This document shows, in pieces, positions 1-10,364 of a DNA stretch of 64,000 nt. The position numbers were made by a program, and so were the translations under genes. Position 1 is the first letter of the stretch; each line of letters opens with the position of its first letter. The notes under the pieces were generated by a model. It was not told the origin of the DNA. It searched no databases and was given only the letters and a program-made list of their open reading frames with translations. Source of the DNA: Planktomarina sp. (GTDB lineage: Bacteria; Pseudomonadota; Alphaproteobacteria; Rhodobacterales; Rhodobacteraceae); NCBI GenBank assembly GCA_020630595.1, contig JAHDBC010000007.1:28728-92727 (forward strand). The letters run 5' to 3'.

Positions 1-539
1 TTGATTTGCGCGACATGTCGAATTTGCCTGGCGCGCACAATCATCAGAACGCCTGTGCGGCCTATGCGGTCTTGCGGGCGTTGCACGTTGCGCCACGTGA
101 GATCGAGGCGGGGCTCGCCAGTTTTGCCGGATTGCCGCACCGCAGCCAGTTGGTGCGCAGCCTGAACGACGTGCGTTATGTCAATGACAGCAAGGCCACG
201 AACGTTGACAGCGCCGCGAAAGCCTTGGGGGCGTTCACGAACATTCATTGGATTTGTGGTGGGCTGCAAAAAGAGGGCGGCCTTGATGGGTTGGGCGACG
301 GTCTTTCAAATGTCAGCCATGCTTATGTGATTGGTCGCGAAGCGGAAGCGTTTGCAGTGCAGTTGGATGTGCCTGCGACAGTTTGCACAACGATGGAGGC
401 TGCGGTGGCCGCGGCGCATAGCGCAGCGGTGCCCGGCGATGTGGTGTTGTTGGCACCTGCGGCCGCAAGTTTTGATCAATATGACAGCTTTGAAACCCGC
501 GGGGCGCATTTCACCGATTTGGTCACAGCGCTGACTTGA
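1..539 (+). CDS. murD: UDP-N-acetylmuramoylalanine--D-glutamate ligase, C-terminal part (5' end outside window)
   Basis: Cytoplasmic Mur ligase that adds D-glutamate to UDP-MurNAc-L-Ala during peptidoglycan precursor synthesis. The reading frame is open from base 3 and only about 178 C-terminal residues are present, so the start and the ATP-binding central domain lie left of the window. Visible family signatures are the HNHQN segment at the domain boundary, NDSKATN (the conserved Asp/Lys/Thr cluster of the ligase C-terminal domain), the GG-x-x-K turn in [10 protein letters not shown], and a final block resembling the usual LSPA-AS-D-F-FE-RG signature ([17 protein letters not shown]). It is followed on the same strand by ftsW, murG and murC, the normal dcw order. 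Its last 17 bases overlap the convergent flavoprotein gene. Identity is secure; the gene is incomplete only because of the window edge. Confidence 0.95.
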   Translation, partial: DLRDMSNLPGAHNHQNACAAYAVLRALHVAPREIEAGLASFAGLPHRSQLVRSLNDVRYVNDSKATNVDSAAKALGAFTNIHWICGGLQKEGGLDGLGDGLSNVSHAYVIGREAEAFAVQLDVPATVCTTMEAAVAAAHSAAVPGDVVLLAPAAASFDQYDSFETRGAHFTDLVTALT

Positions 540-1713
540 TGGCCTGTGCCGCGACCCAGCCCGACGACCACGCCCATTGGAAATTGTACCCGCCCAACCA
601 ACCGGTTACATCGACACATTCACCAATGAAATATAGGCCCGGGTGATCTTTGGCCTGCAGGGTTTGGGAAGACAGGGCGTCTGTGTCGACGCCGCCCACC
701 ATGACTTCGGCTGTGCGATACCCTTCGGTGCCATTGGGATGCAGGGTCCAGTTCGCCATGCGATCGGTGATCGCGTCGATCTGTGCGGTCGTGATATCGC
801 CCAATCGTTGTGGCAGGTTCAGCCCGGACAAGGCGACCGGGATCAAACGGGCGGGCAATGCCCCGTGAAATGCCGCATCCACGGACCGTTTTCCATGGGC
901 TTGGCGGGCAGTTTGCAACAGACGCCGCGTTTCATCGGCAGACAGGATCGACAGTGAAACCGGATCGCCCGCCGACCAATAGCTGCTGGTCTGAAGTGCC
1001 GCTGGCCCCGACAGGCCCCGATGTGTAAACAGCGCCGCTTCTGTAAATGTGGCACCTGTGCGCATGGTTGATGGAAACGCCACGCCAGCCAGCGATTTGC
1101 ACATATCCAGCGTGTCGCCCTGAAATGTGTAGGGCACCAACCCGGCAAAGGTTTCTGTGATCGGCAGGCCAAATTGCTGGGCCAGTTTCAATCCAAAATC
1201 CGTAGCCCCCATTTTTGGGATGGGTTTGCCGCCCGTCGCGACAACAAGGTTGCGGGTGTGGCACGGATAGGCCCCATCTGGCCCTGACAGGTGAAGGGTG
1301 TATCCCGCAGGCCCGTTTTCCACACGCTGAACAGCGGTGTTCAGGGCTGTCTGTACACCAGCCGCGCTGACCGCACTGGTCAGCATATTGATAATGTCTT
1401 TGGCGGAATGGTCGCAAAACAACTGTCCCAGGGTTTTTTCGTGATACGCGATGCCGCTTTGCGCCACCCAATCAATGAAATCCCACTGGGTGTACCGGGC
1501 CAGCGCGGATTTCACGAAATGCGGGTTGCCAGAAATATAGTTTTCGGGTCCCGCATACATGTTCGTAAAATTGCAGCGACCACCGCCTGAAATGCGGATT
1601 TTTTCGCCTGCGGCCTTTGCGTGATCGATCAACAGCGTTCGACCGGGCGCTTGCGCGGCACACATCAATCCTGCCGCACCCGCCCCAATGATGATGGTGT
1701 CGAACTGAGCCAT
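523..1713 (-). CDS. HI0933/BaiN-type NAD(P)/FAD-dependent oxidoreductase
   Basis: Predicted cytoplasmic flavoprotein of 396 residues. The N-terminus has the Rossmann FAD-binding fingerprint [13 protein letters not shown], followed by [16 protein letters not shown], the hallmark of the HI0933 family, and the C-terminus has the typical [13 protein letters not shown] segment that closes the FAD site. No substrate can be assigned; members have been called aminoacetone oxidase-like or BaiN/RdsA. I placed the start at the ATG beginning MAQFD because the Rossmann strand normally starts within about five residues; the open frame continues 17 codons upstream without a conserved sequence. An AAGGAA lies about 13 bases before this ATG. 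The gene lies antisense between murD and ftsW, so it interrupts the dcw cluster without being part of its transcript. Confidence 0.85.
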   Translation of the reverse strand: MAQFDTIIIGAGAAGLMCAAQAPGRTLLIDHAKAAGEKIRISGGGRCNFTNMYAGPENYISGNPHFVKSALARYTQWDFIDWVAQSGIAYHEKTLGQLFCDHSAKDIINMLTSAVSAAGVQTALNTAVQRVENGPAGYTLHLSGPDGAYPCHTRNLVVATGGKPIPKMGATDFGLKLAQQFGLPITETFAGLVPYTFQGDTLDMCKSLAGVAFPSTMRTGATFTEAALFTHRGLSGPAALQTSSYWSAGDPVSLSILSADETRRLLQTARQAHGKRSVDAAFHGALPARLIPVALSGLNLPQRLGDITTAQIDAITDRMANWTLHPNGTEGYRTAEVMVGGVDTDALSSQTLQAKDHPGLYFIGECVDVTGWLGGYNFQWAWSSGWVAAQAIKSAL

Positions 1714-1806
1714 TTTGACAGCGCCATTCCTTACTGGAAAATCGATCCGATTTCGGCTATGCATAGGTCAAGAGCCCCAAAGGGCCAAGCAGTACAGGCA
1801 GTGTCT

Positions 1807-2973
1807 ATGACAGATATTATGCACGGGCGGACCGCAGCGCCGGTCCAAGACCCGATTTTGCCGCGTTGGTGGCGGTCGGTTGACCGTTGGACCATGGCGT
1901 CGGTCATCTTTCTTTTTGCGATTGGCATCATTCTGGCGCTGGCGTCATCGCCGCCGCTGGCAGACAAGAACAATCTGGCGAACCCGTTTCACTATTTTGA
2001 ACGCCAGTTGGTGTTTGGCGGGGCCGCACTTGTGGCGATGGTGGTCATGTCGATCCTGTCGGTGGCCACCGTGCGTCGGTTGGCGACGCTGGGATTTGCC
2101 ATCGCACTGGTCGGGTTGGTGTTGCTGCCTGTGTTTGGAACAGATTTCGGCAAAGGTGCGACCCGTTGGTATTCGCTGGGATTTGCGTCTGTGCAACCAT
2201 CCGAATTTTTAAAGCCCGGGTTTGTGGTGTTTGCCGCCTGGCTTTTGGCGGCGACCCATGATGTGAATGGCCCCCCGGGCCGGATCATGTCGTTTGTTCT
2301 GGCCGTATTGATCGCGGCTGTGCTGGCGATGCAGCCAGATTTTGGGCAGGCATGTTTGATCCTGTTTGGGTGGGGTGTGATGTATTTTGCCGCCGGTGCG
2401 CCGTTTGTTCTTTTGCTGTCCATGGCGGGGGCTGCGGTGTTCGCGGGGTTTGTGGCCTATAACAATTCCGAACACTTTGCCCGGCGGATTGACGGGTTTC
2501 TATCTGCGGATGTGGATCCAAACACCCAGCTGGGCTATGCCGCGAACGCCATTCGCGAAGGTGGGGTGTTTGGTGTCGGCACCGGCGAAGGGTCCGTTAA
2601 GTGGCAATTGCCCGATGCGCACACGGATTTCATCATTGCGGTGGCCGCCGAAGAATATGGCGTGATCCTTGTTCTGCTTATTCTGGGTCTTTATGCGCTG
2701 ATCGTCTTGCGGTCGTTTCTGCGCCTGATAGAGGAACGCGATATGTTCGTGCGCCTTGCGGGCACGGGATTGGTCGCCATGTTTGGTGTGCAAGCGATGA
2801 TCAACATGGGCGTGGCCGTGCGGCTGCTGCCTGCCAAGGGTATGACGTTGCCGTTTGTCAGTTACGGTGGGTCATCGCTGATCGCAGGGGGGATTGCATT
2901 GGGCATGATCCTGGCCTTTACCCGTCGCCGTCCGCAGGGGGCCTTTGGCAACCTGATGCGAGAGTATAGATGA
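1807..2973 (+). CDS. ftsW: Septal peptidoglycan polymerase FtsW (SEDS family)
   Basis: Integral membrane glycosyltransferase of the SEDS family (FtsW/RodA/SpoVE), which works with FtsI to make septal peptidoglycan. The 388-residue protein has about ten hydrophobic segments. Characteristic blocks are [21 protein letters not shown], the QPDFGQA motif, the long loop ending in [16 protein letters not shown], and the C-terminal [11 protein letters not shown]. The frame is open back to 1621, but the ATG at 1807 gives the usual FtsW N-terminus (short cytoplasmic tail before the first helix). The stop overlaps the murG start by four bases (ATGA), implying translational coupling. Distinguishing FtsW from RodA rests on its position in the dcw cluster. 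Confidence 0.95.
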   Translation: MTDIMHGRTAAPVQDPILPRWWRSVDRWTMASVIFLFAIGIILALASSPPLADKNNLANPFHYFERQLVFGGAALVAMVVMSILSVATVRRLATLGFAIALVGLVLLPVFGTDFGKGATRWYSLGFASVQPSEFLKPGFVVFAAWLLAATHDVNGPPGRIMSFVLAVLIAAVLAMQPDFGQACLILFGWGVMYFAAGAPFVLLLSMAGAAVFAGFVAYNNSEHFARRIDGFLSADVDPNTQLGYAANAIREGGVFGVGTGEGSVKWQLPDAHTDFIIAVAAEEYGVILVLLILGLYALIVLRSFLRLIEERDMFVRLAGTGLVAMFGVQAMINMGVAVRLLPAKGMTLPFVSYGGSSLIAGGIALGMILAFTRRRPQGAFGNLMREYR

Positions 2974-4070
2974 CGACACCTCCTTTATTGGTGCTGGCCG
3001 CTGGCGGAACCGGGGGACACATGTTCCCCGCGCAGGCGCTGGCCGAAGCGATGCTGGAAAAAGGCTGGCGTGTGCGCCTGTCGACCGATGATCGCGGGGC
3101 ACGCTATGTTGGCGGGTTTCCGGATGCTGTCGACATAGATGTGGTGAAATCCGCGACCTTTGCGCATGCTGGGATCGGGTCCAAGTTGCGCGTGCCGTTT
3201 CGGATTCTGTCGGGCATTCTATCAGCGCGGCGGCGTATGAAACGCGACCGTCCTGCCGTTGTTGTGGGCTTTGGCGGCTATCCTGCGATCCCGGCCATGG
3301 GCGCGGCCACATCACTGAAAATCCCGACGATGATCCACGAACAAAACGGCGTATTGGGGCGTGTGAACCAATTGTTCGCCAAACGGGTTGATACGGTGGC
3401 CTGTGGCACGTGGCCGACCGAATTGCCCGAAGGCATTGACGGCGTGCCGGTTGGAAATCCTGTGCGTGCATCCGTGCTGGCCAAACACGGGGCAGGGTAC
3501 ATTCCGCCCGGGGATTACCCGATGGATTTGTTGGTCATGGGGGGGTCGCAGGGTGCGCGCATCCTGTCTGATGTTGTGCCGCATGCGCTGGCTGCTTTGC
3601 CCGACGCCATGCGCGACAATTTGAAAGTGTCCCATCAGGCCCGCGCGGAAGATCATGACCGCGTCGCACAGGTTTACGAAGCGGCGGGTATCCGTGCAGA
3701 TGTCAGCGCATTTTTTGATGATGTGCCCAGCCGGATCAGTCAGGCACAGCTGATCATCAGCCGATCCGGTGCGTCTTCTGTGGCGGACATCAGCGTTATT
3801 GGCAGGCCCGCACTGTTTGTGCCGTTGGCCGCTGCCATCCGGGACGAACAATCGGCCAATGCCCGCGAAATGGTTGCCGCTGGCGGCGCGCTTGTGCTGA
3901 CCGAAGATGAATTTACGGTGGATGCCGTGACTGCGGCGGTATCAGATGTTTTGGGGGATGAGGCCAAGGCGAATGCGATGGCCGCTGCAGCCCTATCGTG
4001 CGCCCGGCCCGGGGCAACCGATGATCTGGTCGCACTGGTCGAACACTTGGCCGGGGGGGCCACGCAATGA
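2970..4070 (+). CDS. murG: Lipid II synthase MurG (undecaprenyl-PP-MurNAc-pentapeptide GlcNAc transferase)
   Basis: Peripheral inner-membrane GT28 glycosyltransferase that transfers GlcNAc from UDP-GlcNAc onto lipid I to make lipid II. The 366-residue length is normal. The N-terminal glycine-rich loop [12 protein letters not shown], the [12 protein letters not shown] motif, the second glycine-rich loop VMGGSQGAR and the UDP-GlcNAc-binding [11 protein letters not shown] region are all visible in order. It overlaps ftsW upstream and murC downstream by four bases each, so ftsW-murG-murC reads as one coupled operon. Confidence 0.96.
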   Translation: MTTPPLLVLAAGGTGGHMFPAQALAEAMLEKGWRVRLSTDDRGARYVGGFPDAVDIDVVKSATFAHAGIGSKLRVPFRILSGILSARRRMKRDRPAVVVGFGGYPAIPAMGAATSLKIPTMIHEQNGVLGRVNQLFAKRVDTVACGTWPTELPEGIDGVPVGNPVRASVLAKHGAGYIPPGDYPMDLLVMGGSQGARILSDVVPHALAALPDAMRDNLKVSHQARAEDHDRVAQVYEAAGIRADVSAFFDDVPSRISQAQLIISRSGASSVADISVIGRPALFVPLAAAIRDEQSANAREMVAAGGALVLTEDEFTVDAVTAAVSDVLGDEAKANAMAAAALSCARPGATDDLVALVEHLAGGATQ

Positions 4071-5461
4071 ACGGAATGACAAAACTGCCTGTCGAACTGG
4101 GCGCGATCCATTTTGTTGGCATTGGGGGCATCGGCATGTCTGGCATTGCCGAAGTGCTGCTGGATCATGGCTATACGGTGCAAGGATCTGACCTGAAGGC
4201 ATCGAAAATCACCGGCCGACTGGAAGAATTGGGTGCGCGGATTTTCATCGGCCAATCTGCAGAAAATCTGGACGGGGCAGAGGTCATCGTGATTTCATCC
4301 GCGATCAAGCCTGGCAACGCCGAACTGGACGCCGCCCGTGCAAAAGGGTTGCCCGTCGTGCGCCGTGCGGAGATGCTGGCGGAACTGATGCGCCTGAAAT
4401 CAAACATTGCCGTGGCAGGAACCCATGGCAAAACGACCACAACAACCATGGTTGCCACCGTTTTGCATCATGGCGATTTGGACCCAACGGTCATCAATGG
4501 CGGCATCATCCACGCGTTTGAATCCAACGCACGCACGGGCCAAGGGGAATGGATGGTCGTGGAAGCCGATGAAAGCGATGGCACCTTCAACCGTTTGCCC
4601 GCAACCATCGGAATTGTCACAAACATCGACCCGGAACACATGGAACACTGGGGCGATTTTGATACGCTGCGCAAAGGGTTCTTGGATTTCGTTTCCAACA
4701 TTCCATTTTATGGATTGGCCGTGTGTTGCACTGACCATCCAGAGGTTCAGGCGCTGGTCGGAAAGATCACTGATCGCCGTGTTGTCACGTTCGGCTTTAA
4801 CGCACAGGCCGATGTGCGTGCGGTCAACCTGCGTTATTCTGGCGGCGTTGCGCATTTCGATGTTCAACTGCAGCATCTGGACGAAGTGATCGAAGGTTGC
4901 GCATTGCCCATGCCGGGCGACCACAACGTATCGAACGCATTGTCTGCGGTCGCCGTTGCGCGGCATTTGGGAATGGCCGGGGCCGAAATTCGCGCAGCCC
5001 TCAAATCCTTTGGCGGGGTCAACCGCCGCTTTACCCGCGTGGGCGAAGTCAACGGGGTGACCATCATCGATGATTATGGCCACCATCCGGTTGAAATCGC
5101 CGCTGTCTTAAAAGCCGCGCGCCAATCCCACGACGGGCGGGTCTTGGCGGTTCACCAGCCGCACCGCTACACCCGTCTGGATGATCTGTTTGAAGAATTC
5201 TGTTCCTGTTTCAACGACGCCGATGTTGTTGGGATCATGGATGTGTTCGCAGCCGGTGAAGATCCCATCGACGGTGCGGATATGAACGGTTTGGTGGCCG
5301 GGTTAACCGCGCATGGCCATCGGCACGCGGTCGCTGTGCCTGATGAAGATGCGCTTTTGACCTTTGTGAAAGAACACGCGCAGCCGGGCGATATGCTTGT
5401 CTGTCTTGGCGCCGGAACGATCAGCGGCTGGACAAACGCGCTGCCTGCCAAACTGGCCTAG
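4067..5461 (+). CDS. murC: UDP-N-acetylmuramate--L-alanine ligase
   Basis: Cytoplasmic ATP-dependent Mur ligase that adds L-alanine to UDP-MurNAc. The 464-residue protein shows the N-terminal [15 protein letters not shown] nucleotide-sugar loop, the P-loop [13 protein letters not shown] near residues 120-132, the central EADESDGTF motif, and the C-terminal [10 protein letters not shown] signature with QPHRYTR. It starts on the ATG overlapping murG. In many alphaproteobacteria murB, ddl and ftsQAZ follow; here the plus-strand run ends after murC and two oppositely oriented genes follow, so the dcw cluster is split at this point. Confidence 0.97.
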   Translation: MNGMTKLPVELGAIHFVGIGGIGMSGIAEVLLDHGYTVQGSDLKASKITGRLEELGARIFIGQSAENLDGAEVIVISSAIKPGNAELDAARAKGLPVVRRAEMLAELMRLKSNIAVAGTHGKTTTTTMVATVLHHGDLDPTVINGGIIHAFESNARTGQGEWMVVEADESDGTFNRLPATIGIVTNIDPEHMEHWGDFDTLRKGFLDFVSNIPFYGLAVCCTDHPEVQALVGKITDRRVVTFGFNAQADVRAVNLRYSGGVAHFDVQLQHLDEVIEGCALPMPGDHNVSNALSAVAVARHLGMAGAEIRAALKSFGGVNRRFTRVGEVNGVTIIDDYGHHPVEIAAVLKAARQSHDGRVLAVHQPHRYTRLDDLFEEFCSCFNDADVVGIMDVFAAGEDPIDGADMNGLVAGLTAHGHRHAVAVPDEDALLTFVKEHAQPGDMLVCLGAGTISGWTNALPAKLA

Positions 5462-6408
5462 GGGGCAAGCGCCGGCATCACGTCTTGGGCAATGCGGTGC
5501 ATCGTTTCTTCGATATCCGCATTGTTGTAGCGCAGATTCAGCGCGACATGGTTTACCCCCAAGTCCCGCAGCGCCAAAAGATGTTCGGACAAAAACCGGG
5601 TTCCGCATTGGTATCCCAACGCGATGGGCCGGGTTGGCCAATCGGGCTTTGCCATCAGATCAATATACAGCGACTGCAGCACCGGTTTGTCCGGCTGCCC
5701 TGCGCCAGCCAGGCGCGCCCTGTAATCAGACACCAGTCTGGCTTGAACAGCTTCGCTGCGGGGATAGGTGATCCAACCATCACCGTGGGTTGCAACCCAA
5801 TCAGGGTCTTGTTGACTGCCGCCGGTGATCAACAGCGGGACCGTGCCCGATTGTGGTTTTGGCAACATATCCATGCGACCATTCAAAATGCCCTGATCGG
5901 CTTGATGTGTGGGCCAATCGGAAAAGCACGCCCGGATGTATTCAACGCTGTCGCGAAACCGCGCGCCACGCCCGTCGTAATCCATGTTCAACGCCGGATA
6001 TTCTTCGGGTCGGTCGCCCGATGCGATGCCCATGATGCAGCGCCCCCCGGACAGGTGATCGACGCTTGCGATGGATTTTGCCACATGGGCCGGGTGCCGC
6101 AACGGCAGGATGACACTCGCCACCCCAAGGCTGATCGTGCGTGTTCTGGCTGCCAAAGCGCCCAAGTATACAAACGGGTCCAGCATCTGACCGACATCGC
6201 CAAAACTTGGCACGTGAAACGGAATGTCACGCAACCAAAGCGCCGAAAATCCAAGGTTTTCGGCCAATTGCGCGCGTTCGAAATGGCGTTCCAAACTTGG
6301 CAAGTCTTCGAACAGATAGGATTCAACAGGTGTCACCAATCCCAGCGACAGCCCCCCTTTCTTGAAGGTGTGACTGAAGCCGGATGAGATCGGTTGAAAC
6401 CCCGCCAT
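5458..6408 (-). CDS. Luciferase-like (LLM class) flavin-dependent oxidoreductase
   Basis: Predicted F420/FMN-type TIM-barrel oxidoreductase of the bacterial luciferase superfamily, about 316 residues. Evidence is the N-terminal GLVTPVES strand, the [22 protein letters not shown] stretch (broken by the length limit but contiguous at about residues 85-107) and [19 protein letters not shown], which is diagnostic of a luciferase-like subgroup. Substrate unknown. I chose the ATG giving MAGFQPISS, two bases after the end of the SMR transporter gene; the longer open frame upstream would run through that gene. The two minus-strand genes therefore form a tight pair. It converges on murC with a four-base overlap. 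Confidence 0.8.
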   Translation of the reverse strand: MAGFQPISSGFSHTFKKGGLSLGLVTPVESYLFEDLPSLERHFERAQLAENLGFSALWLRDIPFHVPSFGDVGQMLDPFVYLGALAARTRTISLGVASVILPLRHPAHVAKSIASVDHLSGGRCIMGIASGDRPEEYPALNMDYDGRGARFRDSVEYIRACFSDWPTHQADQGILNGRMDMLPKPQSGTVPLLITGGSQQDPDWVATHGDGWITYPRSEAVQARLVSDYRARLAGAGQPDKPVLQSLYIDLMAKPDWPTRPIALGYQCGTRFLSEHLLALRDLGVNHVALNLRYNNADIEETMHRIAQDVMPALAP

Positions 6409-6410
6409 GA

Positions 6411-6746
6411 TCAATGAACCGTTGATTTGGAAAACAGGTTGATGATGACAACACCTGCAATGATGAATCCCATACCGATCAACGCAGGCATATCCAGTTT
6501 TTGACCAAATATCACAAACCCGATGATCGTGATCGACACAATGCCCAGGCCCGACCATATGGCATAAACGATCCCCACTGGCATGTACTTCAGTGTCAGA
6601 CCCATAAGATACAGGGCCACGACAAAGCTGACCACCGTCAGGATCGAAGGCCCAATCCGGGTGAACTGATCGCTGGCTTTCATGGCCGACGTGCCGATGG
6701 TTTCAGCGACAATCGCAAAAAACAGATAGATATAGTGGGCGGGCAT
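6411..6746 (-). CDS. Small multidrug resistance (SMR) family transporter
   Basis: Four-helix inner-membrane exporter of the EmrE/QacE type, 111 residues, expected to act as an antiparallel dimer driven by protons. The conserved membrane-embedded glutamate is present in helix 1 (FFAIVAETIGTSAMKAS), and helix 3-4 include GIVYAIWSGLGIVSI and LDMPALIGMGFIIAGV, both standard family blocks. Start chosen at MPAHYIYLF because an AAAGG lies seven bases upstream of that ATG. It precedes the LLM oxidoreductase gene with two bases between them. Substrate (quaternary cations, guanidinium or polyamines) cannot be read from the sequence. Confidence 0.88.
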   Translation of the reverse strand: MPAHYIYLFFAIVAETIGTSAMKASDQFTRIGPSILTVVSFVVALYLMGLTLKYMPVGIVYAIWSGLGIVSITIIGFVIFGQKLDMPALIGMGFIIAGVVIINLFSKSTVH

Positions 6747-6815
6747 GGGGCAACCTTTCAAAGCGTTGCCCCAGCCGTAGCGCGTTTTGCATTGGGCGAA
6801 AATGCCCTGCAGCGA

Positions 6816-8315
6816 CTACTCCATCACTGGAATGGAAAATTCGCCGCCTTCCTTGATGCCCGAAGGCCAGCGGGCCGTGACGGTTTTGGTGCGCGTATAG
6901 AATTTGAACGCATCCGGCCCATGCTGGTTCAGATCGCCAAACATGGATTTTTTCCACCCACCAAAGGTGTGATAGGCCAATGGAACAGGGATCGGCACAT
7001 TGACCCCGACCATGCCAATATTGATCCGGTTCGCAAAATCACGCGCCGTATCACCGTCGCGGGTGAAAATGGCCGTGCCATTCCCATATTCGTGATCAAT
7101 CGCCAGATTGATCGCTTCTTCGTAGGATTGCGCACGGACCGTTGACAGAACCGGACCAAAGATTTCGGTGGTATAAATGTCCATGTCCTTGGTCACATTG
7201 TCGAACAAATGCGCGCCAACAAAGAACCCGTCTTCATAGCCTTGCAGTTTGAAATCACGCCCATCGACCACCAGTTTGGCGCCCTGATCAATCCCAGTCT
7301 GAACCAAGCGTTCGATGTTGGCCTTTGCGGCTGCGGTGACCACGGGGCCGAAATCCACATCGTTGCCAGCTGTGTAAGGGCCAACTTTCAATGCTTCGAT
7401 CCGGGGCACCAGCTTTTCAATCAGACGGTCTGCGGTTTCATCACCCACGGGAACTGCAACTGAAATCGCCATGCAGCGTTCGCCTGCCGCGCCGTAGCCT
7501 GCACCCACCAACGCATCCGCCGCCTGATCCATGTCGGCATCGGGCATGATGATCATGTGGTTTTTCGCACCCCCGAAACACTGGACCCGTTTGCCGTTCG
7601 CGCAGCCACGTTCATAGATATAGGCGGCAATGGGCGTTGATCCGACAAACCCGATTGACTGGATGGTTTCATTGTCCAACAGGGCGTCGACGGCTTCTTT
7701 GTCGCCATTCACAACCTGCAAAATGCCCTTGGGCAGGCCCGCTTCTTCCATCAGTTCCGCCAGCATCAAGGGGACAGATGGATCCCGTTCCGAAGGTTTC
7801 AGAATGAATGCGTTGCCGCACACAATCGCGGGCGCAAACATCCACATCGGGATCATGGCCGGGAAATTGAAAGGGGTGATCCCCGCCGTCACACCCAACG
7901 GTTGGCGCAGGGAATACATATCAATGCCGGGGCCAGCGCTGTCGGTAAATTCACCCTTCAGCAGATGCGGCGCGCCGATGCAGAATTCGCAAACTTCCAA
8001 TCCGCGAATAACGTCGCCTTTGGCATCTGGCAGTGTCTTGCCGTGTTCGCGGGATAACGCTTCTGCCAGCTTGTCCATATCGCGGTGCAGCAGATCAACG
8101 AATTTCATCATCACACGCGCCCGGCGCTGCGGGTTCACGGCGGCCCATGCGGGTTGCGCTGCGGCGGCGATGTCGACGGCTTGGTTGATTTCTGCGGCGC
8201 TGGCCAACGGCACGCTGGATTGCACTTCGCCTGTTGCGGGGTTGTAAACATCAGCCGCCCGGCCAGATGTGCCGGCAACATGTGCGCCGTTGATGTAATG
8301 GGTCAGTTCTTGCAT
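6816..8315 (-). CDS. mmsA: CoA-acylating methylmalonate-semialdehyde dehydrogenase
   Basis: Aldehyde dehydrogenase superfamily enzyme that converts methylmalonate semialdehyde (and malonate semialdehyde) plus CoA and NAD to propionyl-CoA (acetyl-CoA) in valine, inositol and beta-alanine breakdown. The 499-residue length equals the family standard. The catalytic cysteine lies in AAGERCMAISVAV, the NAD-binding region contains GFVGSTPIAAYIYERG, and the N-terminal half has the family-specific AGITPFNFPAMIPMWMF. Start at MQELTHYING, with an excellent AAAGGAGA six bases upstream. A LysR gene starts 84 bases away on the opposite strand and may control it. Confidence 0.95.
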   Translation of the reverse strand: MQELTHYINGAHVAGTSGRAADVYNPATGEVQSSVPLASAAEINQAVDIAAAAQPAWAAVNPQRRARVMMKFVDLLHRDMDKLAEALSREHGKTLPDAKGDVIRGLEVCEFCIGAPHLLKGEFTDSAGPGIDMYSLRQPLGVTAGITPFNFPAMIPMWMFAPAIVCGNAFILKPSERDPSVPLMLAELMEEAGLPKGILQVVNGDKEAVDALLDNETIQSIGFVGSTPIAAYIYERGCANGKRVQCFGGAKNHMIIMPDADMDQAADALVGAGYGAAGERCMAISVAVPVGDETADRLIEKLVPRIEALKVGPYTAGNDVDFGPVVTAAAKANIERLVQTGIDQGAKLVVDGRDFKLQGYEDGFFVGAHLFDNVTKDMDIYTTEIFGPVLSTVRAQSYEEAINLAIDHEYGNGTAIFTRDGDTARDFANRINIGMVGVNVPIPVPLAYHTFGGWKKSMFGDLNQHGPDAFKFYTRTKTVTARWPSGIKEGGEFSIPVME

Positions 8316-8399
8316 CGGAAGTCTCCTTTGCGCGGGACCATACATTGCATTTTCAGATGAACCAGTGGACAATTGGCAAAATCATTTTGCGGAAATGCA

Positions 8400-9302
8400 A
8401 TGACGAACTGGGATGACATCCGCGTTTTTCTGGAGGTCGCGCGCAGCGGTGGGCTGACGTCGGCCAAAGATCGATTGCGCATGGACGCGGCCACCGTGGG
8501 GCGCAGGATCACCCGGTTGGAGGCGTCACAAGGCACAGTGCTGTTTCAGCGGTCCCCGCAGGGCTATGTGCTGACCACATCGGGCCAAGCGCTGTTGGAA
8601 CACGTAGAAGCGGCAGAGGCACATCTGACCCGGGGGCTGGCAGCGCTGCCGCAGCAGGATGATCAGCTGCAGGGCAGTGTTCGGATCGGGGCACCGGATG
8701 GATGTGCGAATTTCCTTTTGCCGCAGGTCTGTGCCGCGTTGCGCCAGAACCACCCGGATTTGACACTGCAAATCGTTGCGCTGCCCCGGTTGTTCAATCT
8801 GTCGCGTCGCGAAGCGGATATGGCCATTGGGGTCAGTATGCCCACGGCAAGTAGGTTGTTGGTTCAGAAAATCAGTGACTATCAATTGCACCTTGCAGCA
8901 GCCCCAGCCATCGCGACAGGGGTGACAAGGCGCGAAGATCTGAAACATCTTCCCGTGGTTGGGTACATCCCGGATATGATTTTTGATCGTGAACTGGACT
9001 ACGGCGGGCACTTCGGGCTGGGCGTTGCGACGGCGTCGTCCAATTCGATTTCTGTACAGATGAACATGCTGCGCGCGGGGGCGGGGGTGGGGGTGGCCCA
9101 TCGGTTTGCACTGCCGTTCTTCCAGGATCTTCAACCGGTCTTGCCCGACCTGACGTTGAAGCGCAGCTTTTTCATGATCCGCGCCGCAGAAGATAAAACA
9201 GACGCCCGTTTGACCCGCATCGCTGCGCTGGTTTCAGATGCCCTGCGTGCTGAAATCGACCGGCTAGAGGCAGTGGCCCAAGCGCACGGATCAGGGGCAT
9301 GA
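8400..9302 (+). CDS. LysR-family transcriptional regulator, divergent from mmsA
   Basis: DNA-binding regulator of 300 residues with the LysR winged helix-turn-helix at the N-terminus (NWDDIRVFLEVARSGGLTSA, then a recognition helix with DAATVGRRITRLEA) and a periplasmic-binding-protein-like effector domain in the remainder. Start chosen at MTNWDD, because the helix-turn-helix begins right after it; a GGAA lies about six bases upstream. LysR regulators typically control the divergent gene, here mmsA, across an 84-base shared intergenic region. That is inference from arrangement only; the effector is unknown. Confidence 0.88.
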   Translation: MTNWDDIRVFLEVARSGGLTSAKDRLRMDAATVGRRITRLEASQGTVLFQRSPQGYVLTTSGQALLEHVEAAEAHLTRGLAALPQQDDQLQGSVRIGAPDGCANFLLPQVCAALRQNHPDLTLQIVALPRLFNLSRREADMAIGVSMPTASRLLVQKISDYQLHLAAAPAIATGVTRREDLKHLPVVGYIPDMIFDRELDYGGHFGLGVATASSNSISVQMNMLRAGAGVGVAHRFALPFFQDLQPVLPDLTLKRSFFMIRAAEDKTDARLTRIAALVSDALRAEIDRLEAVAQAHGSGA

Positions 9303-9367
9303 CTTGACAGAAGCAATCATCCTGCGCAACGCTGTCTGAAAACGACGCCTGATAAAGGAACCACGAC

Positions 9368-9802
9368 ATGCGCATTTCCGAAATCCTGAAATCAAAGTCT
9401 GTTGACGATATCATTACAGTTCAGCCGCAAACGACCGTTGCCGACGCAACGCTGGTTCTTGCAGACAAAGGCATCGGCACGGTTATCGTGTCGCGTGACG
9501 GCAAAGCCGCGCAGGGCATATTGTCAGAACGCGATGTGGTGCGGGCGATTGCGGCCAGTGGCCCGGGATGTCTGGCCCAACCGGTCAGTGATTTGATGAC
9601 GTCGAAACTTGTGACCTGCACAACCGATGACGACGCGCAAAAAGCGTTGGGATTGATGACCAAAGGGCGGTTCCGGCATATGCCCGTCGTGGAAAACGGA
9701 CAGCTGAAGGGGTTGATCAGCTTGGGCGATGTGGTCAAGGCCCGGCTGGAAGAGATCGCCCGCGAAAATGACGCGATGGCCGGGATGATCATGGGCCACT
9801 AG
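9368..9802 (+). CDS. Tandem CBS-domain protein
   Basis: 144-residue soluble protein made almost entirely of two CBS motifs (roughly residues 5-60 and 75-130), forming one Bateman module that usually binds adenine nucleotides. Clear CBS features are DDIITVQPQTTVADAT, the IVSRDGKAAQGILSERDVVRAI segment (residues about 35-56, contiguous) and the second-copy counterpart MPVVENGQLKGLISLGDVV. There is no attached enzyme domain, so this is the stand-alone type. An AAAGGA lies at an ideal distance before the ATG. Function is otherwise unknown; coaD follows 57 bases later on the same strand and could be cotranscribed. Confidence 0.85.
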   Translation: MRISEILKSKSVDDIITVQPQTTVADATLVLADKGIGTVIVSRDGKAAQGILSERDVVRAIAASGPGCLAQPVSDLMTSKLVTCTTDDDAQKALGLMTKGRFRHMPVVENGQLKGLISLGDVVKARLEEIARENDAMAGMIMGH

Positions 9803-9859
9803 ACCGCCCGCGCTTCAACGCCTAAAAGGCCTGCGTGTAAAGCCAACAAGGACCTTGCT

Positions 9860-10354
9860 ATGCGCGTCGGCCTCTATCCTGGAACGTTTGATCCCATCCA
9901 CATGGGGCATATCGATATCATACGCCGCAGTTGCGCATTGGTGGATCGGCTGGTTCTGGGCGTTGCCATCAACCGCGACAAGGGCCCGTTGTTTCAATTG
10001 GAAGAACGGGTCGCAATGATCGAACAAGAGGCGCAGCGGCTGACCGAACAAACGGGCACTGAAATTGTGGCCCATCCGTTTGAAAATCTGTTGATTGATT
10101 GCGCCAAAGATGTGGGTGCCACGATCATCGTGCGTGGTCTGCGCGCGGTGGCTGATTTTGAATATGAGTTTCAGATGGTCGGGATGAACCGGCAATTGGA
10201 TGCCAGCATTGAAACCGTGTTTTTAATGGCCGAAGCCCAGCATCAGGCGATTGCGTCAAAGCTGGTGAAGGAAATCGCAAGATTGGGCGGGGATGTCAGT
10301 AAGTTCGTCACCCCCGCCGTCCAAATGGCCTTGGAACAGCGGCTATCGACATAG
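9860..10354 (+). CDS. coaD: Pantetheine-phosphate adenylyltransferase
   Basis: Cytosolic nucleotidyltransferase for the penultimate step of coenzyme A synthesis: 4'-phosphopantetheine plus ATP gives dephospho-CoA. The 164-residue length is normal. The N-terminal YPGTFDPIHMGHIDII carries the (T/H)xGH nucleotidyltransferase motif, and IIVRGLRAVADFEYEFQM is the family-specific central block (the R-G-L-R and D-x-E-Y-E residues that contact pantetheine). AAGGAC precedes the ATG. Confidence 0.96.
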   Translation: MRVGLYPGTFDPIHMGHIDIIRRSCALVDRLVLGVAINRDKGPLFQLEERVAMIEQEAQRLTEQTGTEIVAHPFENLLIDCAKDVGATIIVRGLRAVADFEYEFQMVGMNRQLDASIETVFLMAEAQHQAIASKLVKEIARLGGDVSKFVTPAVQMALEQRLST

Positions 10355-10364
10355 CCGAATGGGT

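Noticed and set aside
2869..3471. 199-codon minus-strand frame antisense to ftsW and murG
   Set aside because: Shadow of murG; Arg/Ser/Pro-rich with no domain.
10355..10364. CcsR-like small RNA downstream of the DUF1127 gene
   Set aside because: Only ten bases separate it from the convergent coaD gene.
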